Below are positions 33,901-43,238 of a stretch of DNA of 64,000 nucleotides, piece by piece (the first letter of the stretch is position 1; each line of letters begins with the position of its first letter). Source of the stretch: Mycolicibacterium rufum (GTDB lineage: Bacteria; Actinomycetota; Actinomycetes; Mycobacteriales; Mycobacteriaceae); the NCBI RefSeq assembly GCF_022374875.2, contig NZ_CP092427.2, forward strand, positions 4,774,001-4,838,000. The letters run 5' to 3'. The notes under the pieces were generated by a model. That model saw nothing but the letters and a program-made list of their open reading frames with translations. It had not been told where the DNA came from and ran no database searches. The position numbers were made by a program, and so were the translations under genes.

Positions 33901-36900
33901 ACGTGCCCGGCAAGCCCAGCGCCACCCACCCGAACACCGGCGCGCGGCTCGAGCTGGCGGCCGATTCCAGTGTGACGCTGAGTGTTCCGCTGTCCGACAT
34001 CTGGATCACGATCCGCTTCACGCTGCCCTCCACCACGGTCGACGGCGGCATGCCGATCGTCACCGTCGAGGACGCGTCGAAGGCGATGCGCGCGGTGCTG
34101 GCGATCGCGGCCGGTGTCGACGGCCCGGATTCGCTTCCGCCGGTGGAGAACGACACCGCGACCGTCACCGTCGAATGGGACCCCGAGAAGGTCGCCGACC
34201 ACACCGGGGTGACCGCGACGTTCGGCGCCCCGCTGGCGCCCGGCCTGACCCTGGTCCCCGACGCCCTGGTCGGCCTCTGCTGGCCCGCGGTGTTCTCCGC
34301 GATCGGATCCGCGGTCACCGATGACCACTTCCCGGTCGTCGAGGGCCTGCTGAGCCTGGTGCATCTCGACCACGCCGCGCACCTGCTCGCGGTGATGCCG
34401 TCGTCGAAGACCGAATTGACCGTCACTGCAACGGCTTCGGCGGCGACCGACACCGAGGTCGGCCGCGTCGTGCCGGTCACCGTCACGATCGCCGACCCCG
34501 CGGGCACCGTCCTGGCGACCCTCGAGGAGCGGTTCGCGATCCGCGGCCGCACCGGCCCCGCCGAGCTGACCGATCCGCCGCGCGCCGGCGGAGCCATCAC
34601 CGACAACGCGACCGACACCCCGCGCCGGCGTCGCCGCGACGTCGTCGTCAACGCGCCGGTCGACATGAGCGCGTTCGCGGTCGTCTCCGGTGACCACAAC
34701 CCGATCCACACCGACCGGGCCGCGGCGCTGCTCGCCGGTCTGAAAACCCCGATCGTGCACGGCATGTGGCTCTCGGCCGCCGCGCAGCACACGGTCACCG
34801 CGACCGACGGCCGCGCGACCCCGCCGGCCCGCCTGGTCGGCTGGACGTCCCGCTTCCTGGGCATGGTGCTGCCGGGCGACGAGATCGAGTTCCGCGTCGA
34901 CCGCGTCGGCATCGACCGTGGCGCGGAGATCGTCGAGGTGGCCGCGAAGGTCGGCGGGGAGCTCGTGATGGCGGCGACCGCACAGCTGGCCGCTCCGAAG
35001 ACGGTGTACGCCTTCCCGGGCCAGGGCATTCAGTCCAAGGGCATGGGGATGGACGTGCGCGCGCGCTCCAAGGCAGCCCGGAAGGTCTGGGACACCGCGG
35101 ACAAGTTCACCCGCGACACGCTGGGCTTCTCGGTGCTGCACGTGGTGCGCGACAACCCGACCAGCCTGATCGCCTCGGGTGTGCACTACCACCATCCCGA
35201 GGGCGTGCTGTACCTGACGCAGTTCACCCAGGTCGCGATGGCGACGGTCGCGGCGGCCCAGGTCGCCGAGATGCGCGAGCAGGGCGCGTTCGTCGAGGAT
35301 GCGATCGCGTGCGGTCACTCCGTCGGCGAGTACACCGCGCTGGCGTGCGTCTCCGGCGTCTACGAGCTGCCCGCGCTGCTCGAGGTGGTGTTCCACCGCG
35401 GGTCGAAGATGCACGACATCGTGCCGCGCGACGCGCAGGGTCGGTCCGACTACCGGCTGGCCGCGATCCGCCCCTCGCAGATCGACCTCGACGACGCCGA
35501 CGTCAAGGCGTTCGTCGCCGAGATCTCCGAGCGCACCGGTGAATTCCTGGAGATCGTCAACTTCAACCTGCGGGGCGCGCAGTACGCCATCGCCGGCACG
35601 GTTGCGGGTCTGGAGGCGCTCGAGGAGGAGGTCGAGCGTCGTCGCGAGATCAGCGGCGGCAAGCGGTCGTTCATCCTGGTGCCGGGCATCGATGTGCCGT
35701 TCCACTCCTCGGTGCTGCGGGTCGGCGTCGCCGACTTCCGCCGCGCACTCGAGCGCGTGATGCCGCGCGACGCGGACCCGGAGCTGTTGGTCGGTCGCTA
35801 CATCCCGAACCTGGTGCCGCGGCCGTTCACCCTCGACCGCGACTTCGTGCAGGAGATCCGCGATCTGGTGCCGGCCGAGCCGCTCGACGAGATCCTCGCC
35901 GACTACGACACGTGGCGCAACGAACGCCCGAAGGAGTTGTGCCGCAAGATCGTCATCGAGCTCCTCGCGTGGCAGTTCGCCAGCCCGGTGCGCTGGATCG
36001 AGACCCAGGATCTGCTGTTCATCGAGGAGGCCGCAGGCGGCCTCGGGGTGGAGCGATTCGTCGAGATCGGCGTCAAGAACGCGCCGACCGTCGCGGGCCT
36101 GGCCACCAACACACTGAAACTGCCGGAGTACTCGCACAACACCACCGAGGTGCTCAACGCCGAGCGTGACGCCGCGGTGCTGTTCGCGACGGACACCGAT
36201 CCCGAGCCCGAGATCGAGGACACCCCGCCGGCTCCTGCGTCCGCCGAGCCGGAGGCCGCCCCGGCGGAAGCGGCGCCCGCCGCACCCGCGCCGGCCGCCG
36301 CGCCCAGCGGTGGTCCGCGCCCCGACGATCTGACCTTCGACGCGTCCGACGCCACGATGGCGCTCATCGCGCTGTCGGCCAAGATCCGCATCGACCAGAT
36401 CGAGCCGCTCGATTCCATCGAGTCGATCACCGACGGTGCGTCGTCACGGCGCAACCAGATGCTCGTCGACCTCGGGTCGGAACTGAACCTGGGCGCGATC
36501 GACGGTGCGGCCGAAGCGGATCTGGCCGGGTTGAAGTCTCAGGTCACCAAGCTGGCCAGGACGTACAAGCCGTTCGGCCCGGTGCTCTCCGACGCGATCA
36601 ACGACCAGCTGCGCACGGTCCTCGGGCCGTCGGGCAAGCGGCCGGCCTACATCACCGAACGGGTCACCAAGACCTGGGAGCTGGGCGAGGGCTGGGCCAA
36701 GCACGTCACCGTCGAGGTGGCGCTGGGCACCCGCGAGGGTTCCAGCGTGCGCGGTGGAGCGCTGGGCGGTCTGCACGATGGTGCGCTGGCCGACGCGGCC
36801 ACGGTGGACAAGACGATCGACGCGGCGGTTTCGGCCGTGGCGTCCCGCCGCGGTGTCGCGGTCTCGCTGCCCTCGGCCGCGGGCGCCGGCGGCGGCGTCG

Positions 36901-39900
36901 TCGACTCGGCCGCGCTGGGTGAGTTCGCCGAGCAGGTCACCGGACCCGACGGTGTGCTCGCCTCTGCGGCGCGCACGATTCTCGACCAGCTGGGCCTGGG
37001 CGCCCCGTTCGTCACGCCGGAGTCCTCGGCCGACGCCGAGCTCATCGATCTGGTGACCGCCGAACTGGGTTCGGACTGGCCGCGTCTGGTGGCGCCGTCG
37101 TTCGACGCCCGCAAGGCCGTGCTGCTCGACGACCGGTGGGCCAGTGCCCGTGAGGATCTGGTCAAGATCTGGCTGATGGAGACCGACGAGGTCGAGGCCC
37201 AGTGGACTCGCCTGGCGGAGCGTTTCGAAGGCGCCGGCCACGTGGTGGGCACCCAGGCGACGTACTGGCAGGGCAAGGCGCTCGCGGCGGGACGTACCAT
37301 CCACGCGTCGCTGTACGCCCGCGCGGCCGCGGGGGCGGAGAACCCGGGCAAGGGTCGTTACAGCGACGAGGTCGCGGTCGTCACCGGCGCCTCGAAGGGC
37401 TCGATCGCCGCGTCGGTGGTGGCCCAGCTGCTCGCGGGCGGTGCGACGGTCATCGCGACGACCTCCAAGCTCGACGACTCCCGGCTCGGTTTCTACCGCA
37501 ATCTCTACCGGGACAGCGCGGGCTTCGGCGCCAAGCTGTGGGTGCTGCCGGCGAACATGGCCTCCTACAACGACATCGACGCGCTCGTCGAGTGGGTCGG
37601 CACCGAGCAGACCGAGAGCCTCGGGCCCAAGTCGATCCACATCAAGGACGCGCTGTCGCCGACGTTGCTGTTCCCGTTCGCCGCACCGCGGGTCGGTGGT
37701 GACCTCTCCGACGCCGGTGCGCGCTCGGAGATGGAGATGAAGGTCCTGCTGTGGGCCGTGCAGCGGCTGATCGCCGGGCTGTCCCACATCGGCACCGACC
37801 GCGACATCGCAGCACGCCTGCACGTGGTGCTGCCGGGCTCGCCCAACCGGGGCATGTTCGGCGGTGACGGCGCCTACGGCGAGGCCAAGGCCGCGCTGGA
37901 CGCGGTGGTGTCGCGCTGGAAGGCCGAGACCTCGTGGGCGCAGCGGGTGAGTCTGGCGCACGCGCTGATCGGCTGGACCCGCGGGACCGGGCTGATGGGC
38001 CACAACGACGTCATCGTCGACGCGGTCGAAGAGGCCGGGGTGACCACCTTCTCGACCGAGCAGATGGCGAGCATGCTGCTGGATCTGTGCGACGTCGAGA
38101 CCAAGGTCGCGGCGGCTCAGGAGCCGGTGCAGGCCGACCTGACCGGCGGGCTGGCCGAGGCCGAGCTCGACCTGTCCGAGCTGGCCGCGAAGGCCCGTGA
38201 TGACGCCGCGGCGGCGCCTGCGGAGGAGGAGACCGAGGAAGAGGCTGCAGGCCATACGATTTCGGCTCTGCCGTCCCCGCCGCGTCCCGCCCCGACAGCT
38301 CCGGCGCCGGAGTGGGCCGACCTCGACGTCGACCCGGCCGATCTCATCGTCATCGTCGGCGGTGCCGAGCTGGGCCCGTACGGCTCGTCGCGGACCCGCT
38401 TCGAGATGGAGGTCGACAACGAGCTGTCGGCGGCCGGTGTGCTCGAGCTGGCGTGGACGACCGGCCTCATCACCTGGGAGGACGACCCGCAGCCGGGTTG
38501 GTACGACACCGGATCCGGTGAGCTCGTCGAGGAGTCCGAGATCGTCGAGCGGTATCACGACGCGGTCGTGGAGCGCTGCGGCATCCGGGAGTTCGTGGAC
38601 GACGGTGCGATCGACCCCGATCACGCCTCGCCGCTGCTGGTCAGCGTGTTCCTGGACAAGGACTTCCGGTTCGTGGTCTCCAGCGAGGCCGACGCCCGGG
38701 CGTTCGTCCAGTTCGATCCGGAGCACACCGTGGCCCGGCCGATCCCCGACAGCGGCGACTGGGAGGTGATCCGCAAGGCGGGCACCGAGATTCGCGTGCC
38801 GCGCAAGACGAAGTTGTCGCGCACCGTGGGCGCTCAGATCCCGACCGGGTTCGACCCGACGGTCTGGGGCATCACCCCGGACATGGCGAACTCGATCGAC
38901 CGGGTGGCGCTGTGGAACATCGTGGCGACCGTCGATGCGTTCCTGTCCTCGGGCTTCACGCCCTCGGAGCTGATGCGCTGGGTGCACCCCAGCCTGGTGG
39001 CCTCCACGCAGGGCACCGGCATGGGCGGCATGACCTCGATGCAGACCATGTACCACGGCAACCTGCTGGGCCGTAGCAAGCCAAACGACATCCTGCAGGA
39101 GGTGTTGCCCAACGTCGTTGCGGCACACGTGATGCAGTCCTATGTCGGCGGTTACGGCGCGATGGTGCACCCGGTGGGTGCGTGCGCGACCGCGGCCGTG
39201 TCGGTCGAGGAGGGCGTCGACAAGATCCGGCTCGGCAAGGCCGAGCTGGTCGTGGCCGGCGGCTTCGACGACCTGACGCTCGAGGCCATCATCGGCTTCG
39301 GTGACATGGCGGCCACCGCCGACACCGAGATGATGCGCGCCAAGGGGATCAGCGACTCGAAGATCTCCCGGGCCAACGACCGGCGCCGGCTGGGCTTCCT
39401 GGAGGCCGAGGGCGGCGGCACGATCCTGCTGGCCCGCGGTGACCTGGCGGTGAAGATGGGTCTGCCGGTGCTCGCGGTCGTCGCGTACGCGCAGTCGTTC
39501 GCCGACGGCGTGCACACCTCGATCCCGGCTCCCGGGCTCGGCGCGCTGGGCGCCGGTCGCGGCGGTAGGGACTCGGTGCTGGCGCGCTCGCTGGCGAAGC
39601 TGGGCGTCGGCGCCGACGACATCGCGGTGATCTCCAAGCACGACACCTCGACGCTGGCCAACGACCCCAACGAGACCGAGCTGCACGAGCGGCTCGCGGC
39701 CTCACTGGGTCGGTCCGACGGGGCGCCGCTGTTCGTGATCAGCCAGAAGAGCCTCACCGGCCACGCCAAGGGCGGTGCCGCGGTCTTCCAGATGATCGGG
39801 CTGTGCCAGGTCCTGCGCGACGGCGTCATCCCGCCGAACCGCAGCCTGGACTGCGTCGACGACGAGCTGGCCACCTCGGCGCACTTCGTGTGGCCGCGGG

Positions 39901-40235
39901 AGACGCTGCGGCTGGGCGAGAAGTACCCGCTCAAGGCCGGTCTGGTGACCAGCCTCGGGTTCGGTCACGTCTCGGGCCTGATCGCGCTGGTGCATCCGCA
40001 GGCGTTCCTGGCGACGCTGACTGCCGAGCAGCGGGCGGACTACACCGCCCGGGCGCAGGAGCGCACGCTGGCCGGTCAGCGCAGGCTGGCCTCGGCCATC
40101 GCCGGCGGACGGCCGCTCTACGAGCGGCCCGCCGATCGTCGCTTCGATCACGACCAGCCGGAGAAGGCGCAGGAAGCGGCCATGCTGCTCGACACCGCGT
40201 CACGACTCGGTGAGAACGGCGTGTATCAGCGGTGA
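30981..40235 (+). CDS. fas: Type I fatty acid synthase (FAS-I)
   Basis: A single 3084-residue chain, the usual size of mycobacterial FAS-I, which makes C16-C26 acyl-CoAs for membrane lipids and mycolic acid precursors. Domains in order: acetyltransferase (AVAGHSQGV, near 153); enoyl reductase (AGMTPTTVDAKIVAAAANAGH near 430; CVGGGIGTPE near 607); dehydratase hot-dog (SGDHNPIHTDRAA near 1236); malonyl/palmitoyl transferase (CGHSVGEYTA near 1445); ACP with phosphopantetheine Ser near 1812 (DSIESITDG); ketoreductase (VVTGASKGSIAASVVAQL near 2133); ketosynthase with Cys near 2735 (GACATAAVSV) and STLAND / TGHAKGG. Proline/alanine linkers precede the ACP and ketosynthase. All catalytic motifs look intact. 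acpS follows directly. Confidence 0.97.
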   Translation: MTINDQHRATTSSESEGGPAFESLAGAHALVDRLHAGEPYAVAFGGQGGPWLENLEELVNSAGIESEISQLVAEAELLLEPLARELVVVRPIGFEPMKWIRALAADEPLPALKDLTTAAISGPGILLTQMAAQRALKRQGLDLEGHPPVAVAGHSQGVTAVESLKAGGARDAELLAIGQLIGAAGSLVSRRRGMVGRGDKSPMVSVTNVDPARMAELLDEFAQDVRTVLAPALSIRNGRRSVVITGTPEQLARFELYCEKITEREEAERKNKTRGGAIFRPVFNQLNVEVGFHTPRLADGVDLVEEWAARTGLDRDLTRMLTEHIFIKPVDWVSEVEGLAAAGAKWIIDLGPSDTVTRLTAPVIRGLGIGIVAAATRAGQRSLFTVGAAPDVAPAWTSYAPTPITLPDGTVKASTKFTRLTGRSPILLAGMTPTTVDAKIVAAAANAGHWAELAGGGQVTEEIFDARIEELTQLLEPGRAVQFNSLFLDPYLWKLQVGGKRLVQKARQSGAPIDGVVVTAGIPDLEEAVDLIEELNTVGITHVVFKPGTVDQIKSVIKIATEVPSRDVIVHIEGGRAGGHHSWEDLDDLLLSTYGDLRKYRNITICVGGGIGTPERAADYLSGDWAKAYGFPAMPVDGILVGTAAMATKEATTSPAVKQMLVETTGTDTWVGAGKAINGMASGRSQLGADIHEIDNAASRCGRLLDEVAGDADAVAERRDEIIAAMAATAKPYFGDAGDMTYLQWLQRYVDLTIGDGDTTAETMAPGSPWLAVTWRDRFAEMLKRAEARLSEKDFGPIDTLFGADGDALLDDPQHAIAALLTRYPDAESVRLHPADLPFFVTLCKKPGKPVNFVPVIDKDVRRWWRSDSLWQAHDARYTADQVCIIPGTQAVAGITRLDEPVGDLLDRFEQEIVDRVLAAGAQPAPVVSRRQARADVSGPLAVVLDSPDVLWAGRTAINPVHRIGAPGEWQVNDVPGKPSATHPNTGARLELAADSSVTLSVPLSDIWITIRFTLPSTTVDGGMPIVTVEDASKAMRAVLAIAAGVDGPDSLPPVENDTATVTVEWDPEKVADHTGVTATFGAPLAPGLTLVPDALVGLCWPAVFSAIGSAVTDDHFPVVEGLLSLVHLDHAAHLLAVMPSSKTELTVTATASAATDTEVGRVVPVTVTIADPAGTVLATLEERFAIRGRTGPAELTDPPRAGGAITDNATDTPRRRRRDVVVNAPVDMSAFAVVSGDHNPIHTDRAAALLAGLKTPIVHGMWLSAAAQHTVTATDGRATPPARLVGWTSRFLGMVLPGDEIEFRVDRVGIDRGAEIVEVAAKVGGELVMAATAQLAAPKTVYAFPGQGIQSKGMGMDVRARSKAARKVWDTADKFTRDTLGFSVLHVVRDNPTSLIASGVHYHHPEGVLYLTQFTQVAMATVAAAQVAEMREQGAFVEDAIACGHSVGEYTALACVSGVYELPALLEVVFHRGSKMHDIVPRDAQGRSDYRLAAIRPSQIDLDDADVKAFVAEISERTGEFLEIVNFNLRGAQYAIAGTVAGLEALEEEVERRREISGGKRSFILVPGIDVPFHSSVLRVGVADFRRALERVMPRDADPELLVGRYIPNLVPRPFTLDRDFVQEIRDLVPAEPLDEILADYDTWRNERPKELCRKIVIELLAWQFASPVRWIETQDLLFIEEAAGGLGVERFVEIGVKNAPTVAGLATNTLKLPEYSHNTTEVLNAERDAAVLFATDTDPEPEIEDTPPAPASAEPEAAPAEAAPAAPAPAAAPSGGPRPDDLTFDASDATMALIALSAKIRIDQIEPLDSIESITDGASSRRNQMLVDLGSELNLGAIDGAAEADLAGLKSQVTKLARTYKPFGPVLSDAINDQLRTVLGPSGKRPAYITERVTKTWELGEGWAKHVTVEVALGTREGSSVRGGALGGLHDGALADAATVDKTIDAAVSAVASRRGVAVSLPSAAGAGGGVVDSAALGEFAEQVTGPDGVLASAARTILDQLGLGAPFVTPESSADAELIDLVTAELGSDWPRLVAPSFDARKAVLLDDRWASAREDLVKIWLMETDEVEAQWTRLAERFEGAGHVVGTQATYWQGKALAAGRTIHASLYARAAAGAENPGKGRYSDEVAVVTGASKGSIAASVVAQLLAGGATVIATTSKLDDSRLGFYRNLYRDSAGFGAKLWVLPANMASYNDIDALVEWVGTEQTESLGPKSIHIKDALSPTLLFPFAAPRVGGDLSDAGARSEMEMKVLLWAVQRLIAGLSHIGTDRDIAARLHVVLPGSPNRGMFGGDGAYGEAKAALDAVVSRWKAETSWAQRVSLAHALIGWTRGTGLMGHNDVIVDAVEEAGVTTFSTEQMASMLLDLCDVETKVAAAQEPVQADLTGGLAEAELDLSELAAKARDDAAAAPAEEETEEEAAGHTISALPSPPRPAPTAPAPEWADLDVDPADLIVIVGGAELGPYGSSRTRFEMEVDNELSAAGVLELAWTTGLITWEDDPQPGWYDTGSGELVEESEIVERYHDAVVERCGIREFVDDGAIDPDHASPLLVSVFLDKDFRFVVSSEADARAFVQFDPEHTVARPIPDSGDWEVIRKAGTEIRVPRKTKLSRTVGAQIPTGFDPTVWGITPDMANSIDRVALWNIVATVDAFLSSGFTPSELMRWVHPSLVASTQGTGMGGMTSMQTMYHGNLLGRSKPNDILQEVLPNVVAAHVMQSYVGGYGAMVHPVGACATAAVSVEEGVDKIRLGKAELVVAGGFDDLTLEAIIGFGDMAATADTEMMRAKGISDSKISRANDRRRLGFLEAEGGGTILLARGDLAVKMGLPVLAVVAYAQSFADGVHTSIPAPGLGALGAGRGGRDSVLARSLAKLGVGADDIAVISKHDTSTLANDPNETELHERLAASLGRSDGAPLFVISQKSLTGHAKGGAAVFQMIGLCQVLRDGVIPPNRSLDCVDDELATSAHFVWPRETLRLGEKYPLKAGLVTSLGFGHVSGLIALVHPQAFLATLTAEQRADYTARAQERTLAGQRRLASAIAGGRPLYERPADRRFDHDQPEKAQEAAMLLDTASRLGENGVYQR

Positions 40236-40257
40236 CCCGTGAGATAGCGTGCTGCCC

Positions 40258-40650
40258 GTGGGCATCGTCGGGATAGGCATCGACCTCGTTTCCATCCCGG
40301 ACTTCGCCGAGCAGGTGGACCGGCCCGGCACGGTGTTCGCCGAGACGTTCACGCCGGGGGAGAGGCGCGACGCCGCCGACAAGAGTTCGTCGGCGGCGCG
40401 CCACCTCGCGGCGAGATGGGCGGCCAAAGAGGCGGTGATCAAGGCGTGGTCGGGGTCGCGGTTCTCCAAGCGGCCGGTGCTGCCCGAGGCGATCCACCGG
40501 GACATCGAGGTCATCACCGACATGTGGGGCCGGCCCCGCGTCCGGCTCTCGGGCGCGGTGGCCGAGCACCTCAAAGAGGTGACGATCCACCTGTCGCTGA
40601 CGCACGAGGCCGATACCGCCGCGGCGGTGGCGATCCTCGAGGAGCGGTAG
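40258..40650 (+). CDS. acpS: Holo-ACP synthase (4'-phosphopantetheinyl transferase)
   Basis: The protein has 130 residues from the GTG at 40258; this gives GIVGIGIDLVSIPDFAEQV, the conserved start with the metal-binding Asp. RHLAARWAAKEAVIKAWSG carries the second metal ligand Glu, followed by MWGRPRVRLSG and SLTHEADTAAAVAIL. It transfers phosphopantetheine from CoA to the ACP serine of FAS-I. It starts 22 bases after fas, as in other mycobacteria, and the two are co-transcribed. A frame open from 40249 is less likely. Confidence 0.95.
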   Translation: MGIVGIGIDLVSIPDFAEQVDRPGTVFAETFTPGERRDAADKSSSAARHLAARWAAKEAVIKAWSGSRFSKRPVLPEAIHRDIEVITDMWGRPRVRLSGAVAEHLKEVTIHLSLTHEADTAAAVAILEER

Positions 40651-40681
40651 AGCCCGAGCGAGACGCACTACCCTCGACGCC

Positions 40682-42034
40682 ATGAGCGATCTCGTCCAGC
40701 GCGTGCGCGACGTGCTGCCCTCGGTGCGCGCCGATCTCGAGGATCTGGTCCGCATCGAGTCCGTCTGGGCCGACCCGCAGCGACGTCCCGAGGTGCACCG
40801 CAGTGCCGAGGCGGTGGCGAAGCTGTTGTCGCAGGCTGGTTTCGGTGAGGTCCGGATCGTCGCCGAAGGCGGCGCGCCGGCCGTCATCGCCCGGCACCCC
40901 GCGCCTGACGGGGCGCCGACGGTCCTGCTGTACGCCCACCACGACGTGCAGCCCGAAGGCGACCCCGCGGCATGGCATTCCGCCCCTTTCGAGCCCACCG
41001 AAAGCGAGGGCAGGCTCTACGGTCGGGGCACCGCCGACGACAAGGCGGGCATCGCCACGCACCTGGCGGCCTTTCGCGCCCACGGCGGCCGGCCGCCGGT
41101 CGGGGTGACCGTGTTCGTCGAAGGCGAGGAGGAGTCGGGCTCGCCCTCGTTGTCGCGGCTGTTGGCCGCCCACCAGGAGGCGCTGGCCGCCGACGTCATC
41201 GTGATCGCCGATTCGGACAACTGGAGCACCGACATCCCGTCGCTCACCGTGTCGTTGCGCGGCCTCGCCGACTGCGTCGTCGAGGTGGCGACCCTCGACC
41301 ACGGCCTGCACTCGGGCATGTGGGGCGGGGTTGTGCCCGACGCGCTCACGGTTCTGGTGCGCCTGCTGGCCAGCCTGCACGACGACGATGGCAACGTCGC
41401 CGTCGAGGGGCTGCACGAATCCGTCGCCGCGGACGTCGACTACACCCCCGAGCGGGTGCGCGCCGACACCGGACTGCTCGACGGGGTACACGAGATCGGT
41501 TCCGGGTCGGTGGCGCAACGGCTTTGGGCCAAACCCGCGATCACCGTCATCGGCATCGACACCACGCCGATCGACAGGTCGTCGAACACGCTGATCCCGT
41601 CGGCGCGCGCGAAGGTGAGCATGCGGGTCGCGCCCGGCGGTGACGCCGCGGAGCACTTGGCCGCGCTGACCAGACACCTGCAACGGCATGCGCCCTGGGG
41701 TGCGCGCGTCACCGTCACCCCCGGCGACGTCGGCCAGCCATACGCCATCGACGCGAGTGGACCGGTGTACGACGCCGCACGTCAGGCATTCCGGGAGGCG
41801 TGGGGCGTCGATGCCGTCGACACCGGCGTCGGGGGATCCATCCCGTTCATCGCCGCGTTCGCCGGGGCGTTCCCCGATGCCCGGATCCTCGTGACCGGTG
41901 TCGAGGATCCGGACACCCAGGCGCACAGCATCAACGAGAGCCTGCACCTGGGTGTGCTGGAGCGGGCCGCGACCGCCGAGGCGCTGCTGCTGGACAAGCT
42001 CGGCTCACACCGCCGGGGCGCCGACCCCACCTAG
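40682..42034 (+). CDS. M20-family metallopeptidase (dipeptidase-like)
   Basis: The protein has 450 residues. M20 metal-site motifs are in order: LLYAHHDVQPEG (His and Asp ligands), GRGTADDKAGIATHLAA (bridging Asp), VFVEGEEESGSPS (catalytic Glu pair), IADSDNW, and late TGVEDPDTQAHSINESL with the last His. A lid domain lies at about 190-320. It corresponds to Rv2522c, which follows acpS in M. tuberculosis. It cleaves small peptides or amides; the substrate is unknown. Confidence 0.92.
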   Translation: MSDLVQRVRDVLPSVRADLEDLVRIESVWADPQRRPEVHRSAEAVAKLLSQAGFGEVRIVAEGGAPAVIARHPAPDGAPTVLLYAHHDVQPEGDPAAWHSAPFEPTESEGRLYGRGTADDKAGIATHLAAFRAHGGRPPVGVTVFVEGEEESGSPSLSRLLAAHQEALAADVIVIADSDNWSTDIPSLTVSLRGLADCVVEVATLDHGLHSGMWGGVVPDALTVLVRLLASLHDDDGNVAVEGLHESVAADVDYTPERVRADTGLLDGVHEIGSGSVAQRLWAKPAITVIGIDTTPIDRSSNTLIPSARAKVSMRVAPGGDAAEHLAALTRHLQRHAPWGARVTVTPGDVGQPYAIDASGPVYDAARQAFREAWGVDAVDTGVGGSIPFIAAFAGAFPDARILVTGVEDPDTQAHSINESLHLGVLERAATAEALLLDKLGSHRRGADPT

Positions 42035-42043
42035 GATGCGGTC

Positions 42044-42301
42044 ATGGCCGACGACGTGCAGTCACCGGACGGCGCGTTCTGGGCGGTCCGCCGCCGGTGG
42101 GTGCCGAGGCTGGACAAGGCCGGCGCTCTCGGCGAGCTGTCCCTGTTCGACCGGCACGACCGAGATGTCCTCTTCGCCGCCGCGCTCGTCGCGGTGCCAC
42201 TCATGGTGGTGCTGCTGCCGTTGTCGTTGGCCGCGAAGCTGTGCGGCCTCCAGCGTTGGGAGATCGAGATCGAGCGCGACGAGCAACGGGTGGCCACCTA
42301 G
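42044..42301 (+). CDS. Small membrane protein of unknown function
   Basis: The protein has 85 residues from an ATG 10 bases after the peptidase. A basic, aromatic N-terminal part (GAFWAVRRRWVPRLDKAG) is followed by LFDRHDRDVLFAAALVAVPLMVVLLPLSLAAKLCG, a membrane helix at about residues 44-66, and a charged tail (EIEIERDEQRVAT). Its position suggests co-transcription with the peptidase. No family recognised; coding composition is normal. Confidence 0.65.
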   Translation: MADDVQSPDGAFWAVRRRWVPRLDKAGALGELSLFDRHDRDVLFAAALVAVPLMVVLLPLSLAAKLCGLQRWEIEIERDEQRVAT

Positions 42302-42429
42302 ATGGTTCGCGGCTGGTCTGCCTCTGTCGACCGGATGGAATCGATCGCCGAGCAGGTGCGCGCCGGAACGTATTCAGCGGTGCGCGAGGGCAATAGGGAG
42401 CGTTGAGTGCGTGTCCGTGATCGGTCGGC

Positions 42430-42903
42430 TCACACCGACAGGTCGCGCCGCAGCTTCGCCACATGGCCGGTGGCACGAATGTTGTACTGCGCCACCTCGA
42501 TCGTGCCCTTCTCGTCGACGACGAAGGTGGAGCGGATCACGCCCTGCACCGTCTTGCCGTACATCGTCTTCTCCCCGTAGGCACCCCACGCCTGCAGCAC
42601 GCTGCGGTCGGGGTCCGACAGCAGCGGGAAGGTGAGGTTCTCCTTGTCGCGGAACTTCGCGAGCTTCTCGGGCTTGTCGGGGGAGATACCGACGACGTCG
42701 AGCCCCGCCTCGTTGAGTTCGGCGAGGTTGTCCCGGAAGTCGCAGGCCTCCTTGGTGCAGCCCGGGGTGGAGGCGGCGGGATAGAAGTACACGATGACTT
42801 TGCGGCCTCGGTAGTCCGCGAGCGTCACGGTGTTGCCATCGGCGTCGGGAAGGCTGAACGCAGGCGCGGTGTCGCCCGCTTCGAGCCGTGGTGTCTGCGG
42901 CAT
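42430..42903 (-). CDS. bcp: Thioredoxin-dependent thiol peroxidase (Bcp/PrxQ)
   Basis: The protein has 157 residues from an ATG with AGGAG nine bases upstream. The peroxidase motif is PAASTPGCTKEACDFRDN: the peroxidatic Cys lies in PGC and the resolving Cys five residues on, the PrxQ type. VIVYFYP and the end RSTFVVDEKGTI are typical. It reduces hydroperoxides using thioredoxin in the cytosol. It corresponds to Rv2521 and is oriented against its neighbours, as in M. tuberculosis. Confidence 0.93.
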   Translation of the reverse strand: MPQTPRLEAGDTAPAFSLPDADGNTVTLADYRGRKVIVYFYPAASTPGCTKEACDFRDNLAELNEAGLDVVGISPDKPEKLAKFRDKENLTFPLLSDPDRSVLQAWGAYGEKTMYGKTVQGVIRSTFVVDEKGTIEVAQYNIRATGHVAKLRRDLSV

Positions 42904-43008
42904 GGGTCGTGGTCTCCTGGTGATCTGTGACCGGCCGCTGCGATGCGCGCCGGCTGAACTAGGGTAGTGCGGCAGGACAAGGGCCGGCGGAAACAGGCGG
43001 AGGCATTC

Positions 43009-43233
43009 GTGGCGGATCGTGATCCCGACACCATCAAGGCCGAGATCGACGAGGCACGCGATCAGCTGGCCGTGACCGTCGATTCGTTGGCGGCGCGGGC
43101 CAACCCGCGGCGGCTCGCCGACGACCTGAAGGCCGGTGTGGTGCGTTTCGTCAAGCGGCCGCCGGTGGCCATCACGCTGGCCGGGGTCGGCGTCCTGGTG
43201 CTCGTGGTGACCGTGCGGCGCGCTCGCCGCTGA
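43009..43233 (+). CDS. DUF3618 small membrane protein
   Basis: The protein has 74 residues from GTG 43009 with GGCGGAGG five bases upstream; an open frame from 42967 adds a basic stretch not seen in relatives. It has DPDTIKAEIDEARDQLAVTVDSLAARANP, the DUF3618 signature, then one membrane helix near the C-terminus (VAITLAGVGVLVLVVTV). It corresponds to Rv2520c. Function unknown; DUF3618 proteins are often near envelope genes. Confidence 0.82.
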   Translation: MADRDPDTIKAEIDEARDQLAVTVDSLAARANPRRLADDLKAGVVRFVKRPPVAITLAGVGVLVLVVTVRRARR

Positions 43234-43238
43234 CACTC

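Noticed and set aside
30459..36137. Very long minus-strand open frame (about 1890 codons) opposite fas
   Set aside because: It is a shadow of the high-GC fas gene: arginine/histidine/aspartate-rich, low complexity, no motifs, and it runs through the fas promoter region. fas itself is complete with all catalytic motifs.
36444..39686. Second long minus-strand open frame (1080 codons) opposite fas
   Set aside because: Same reason: antisense shadow of codon bias, with no recognisable domain.
42302..42406. 34-codon open frame directly after the small membrane gene
   Set aside because: It starts immediately at the preceding stop and ends at 42406; there is no own ribosome site, it is very short and has no recognisable pattern. 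Not enough support to call a gene.
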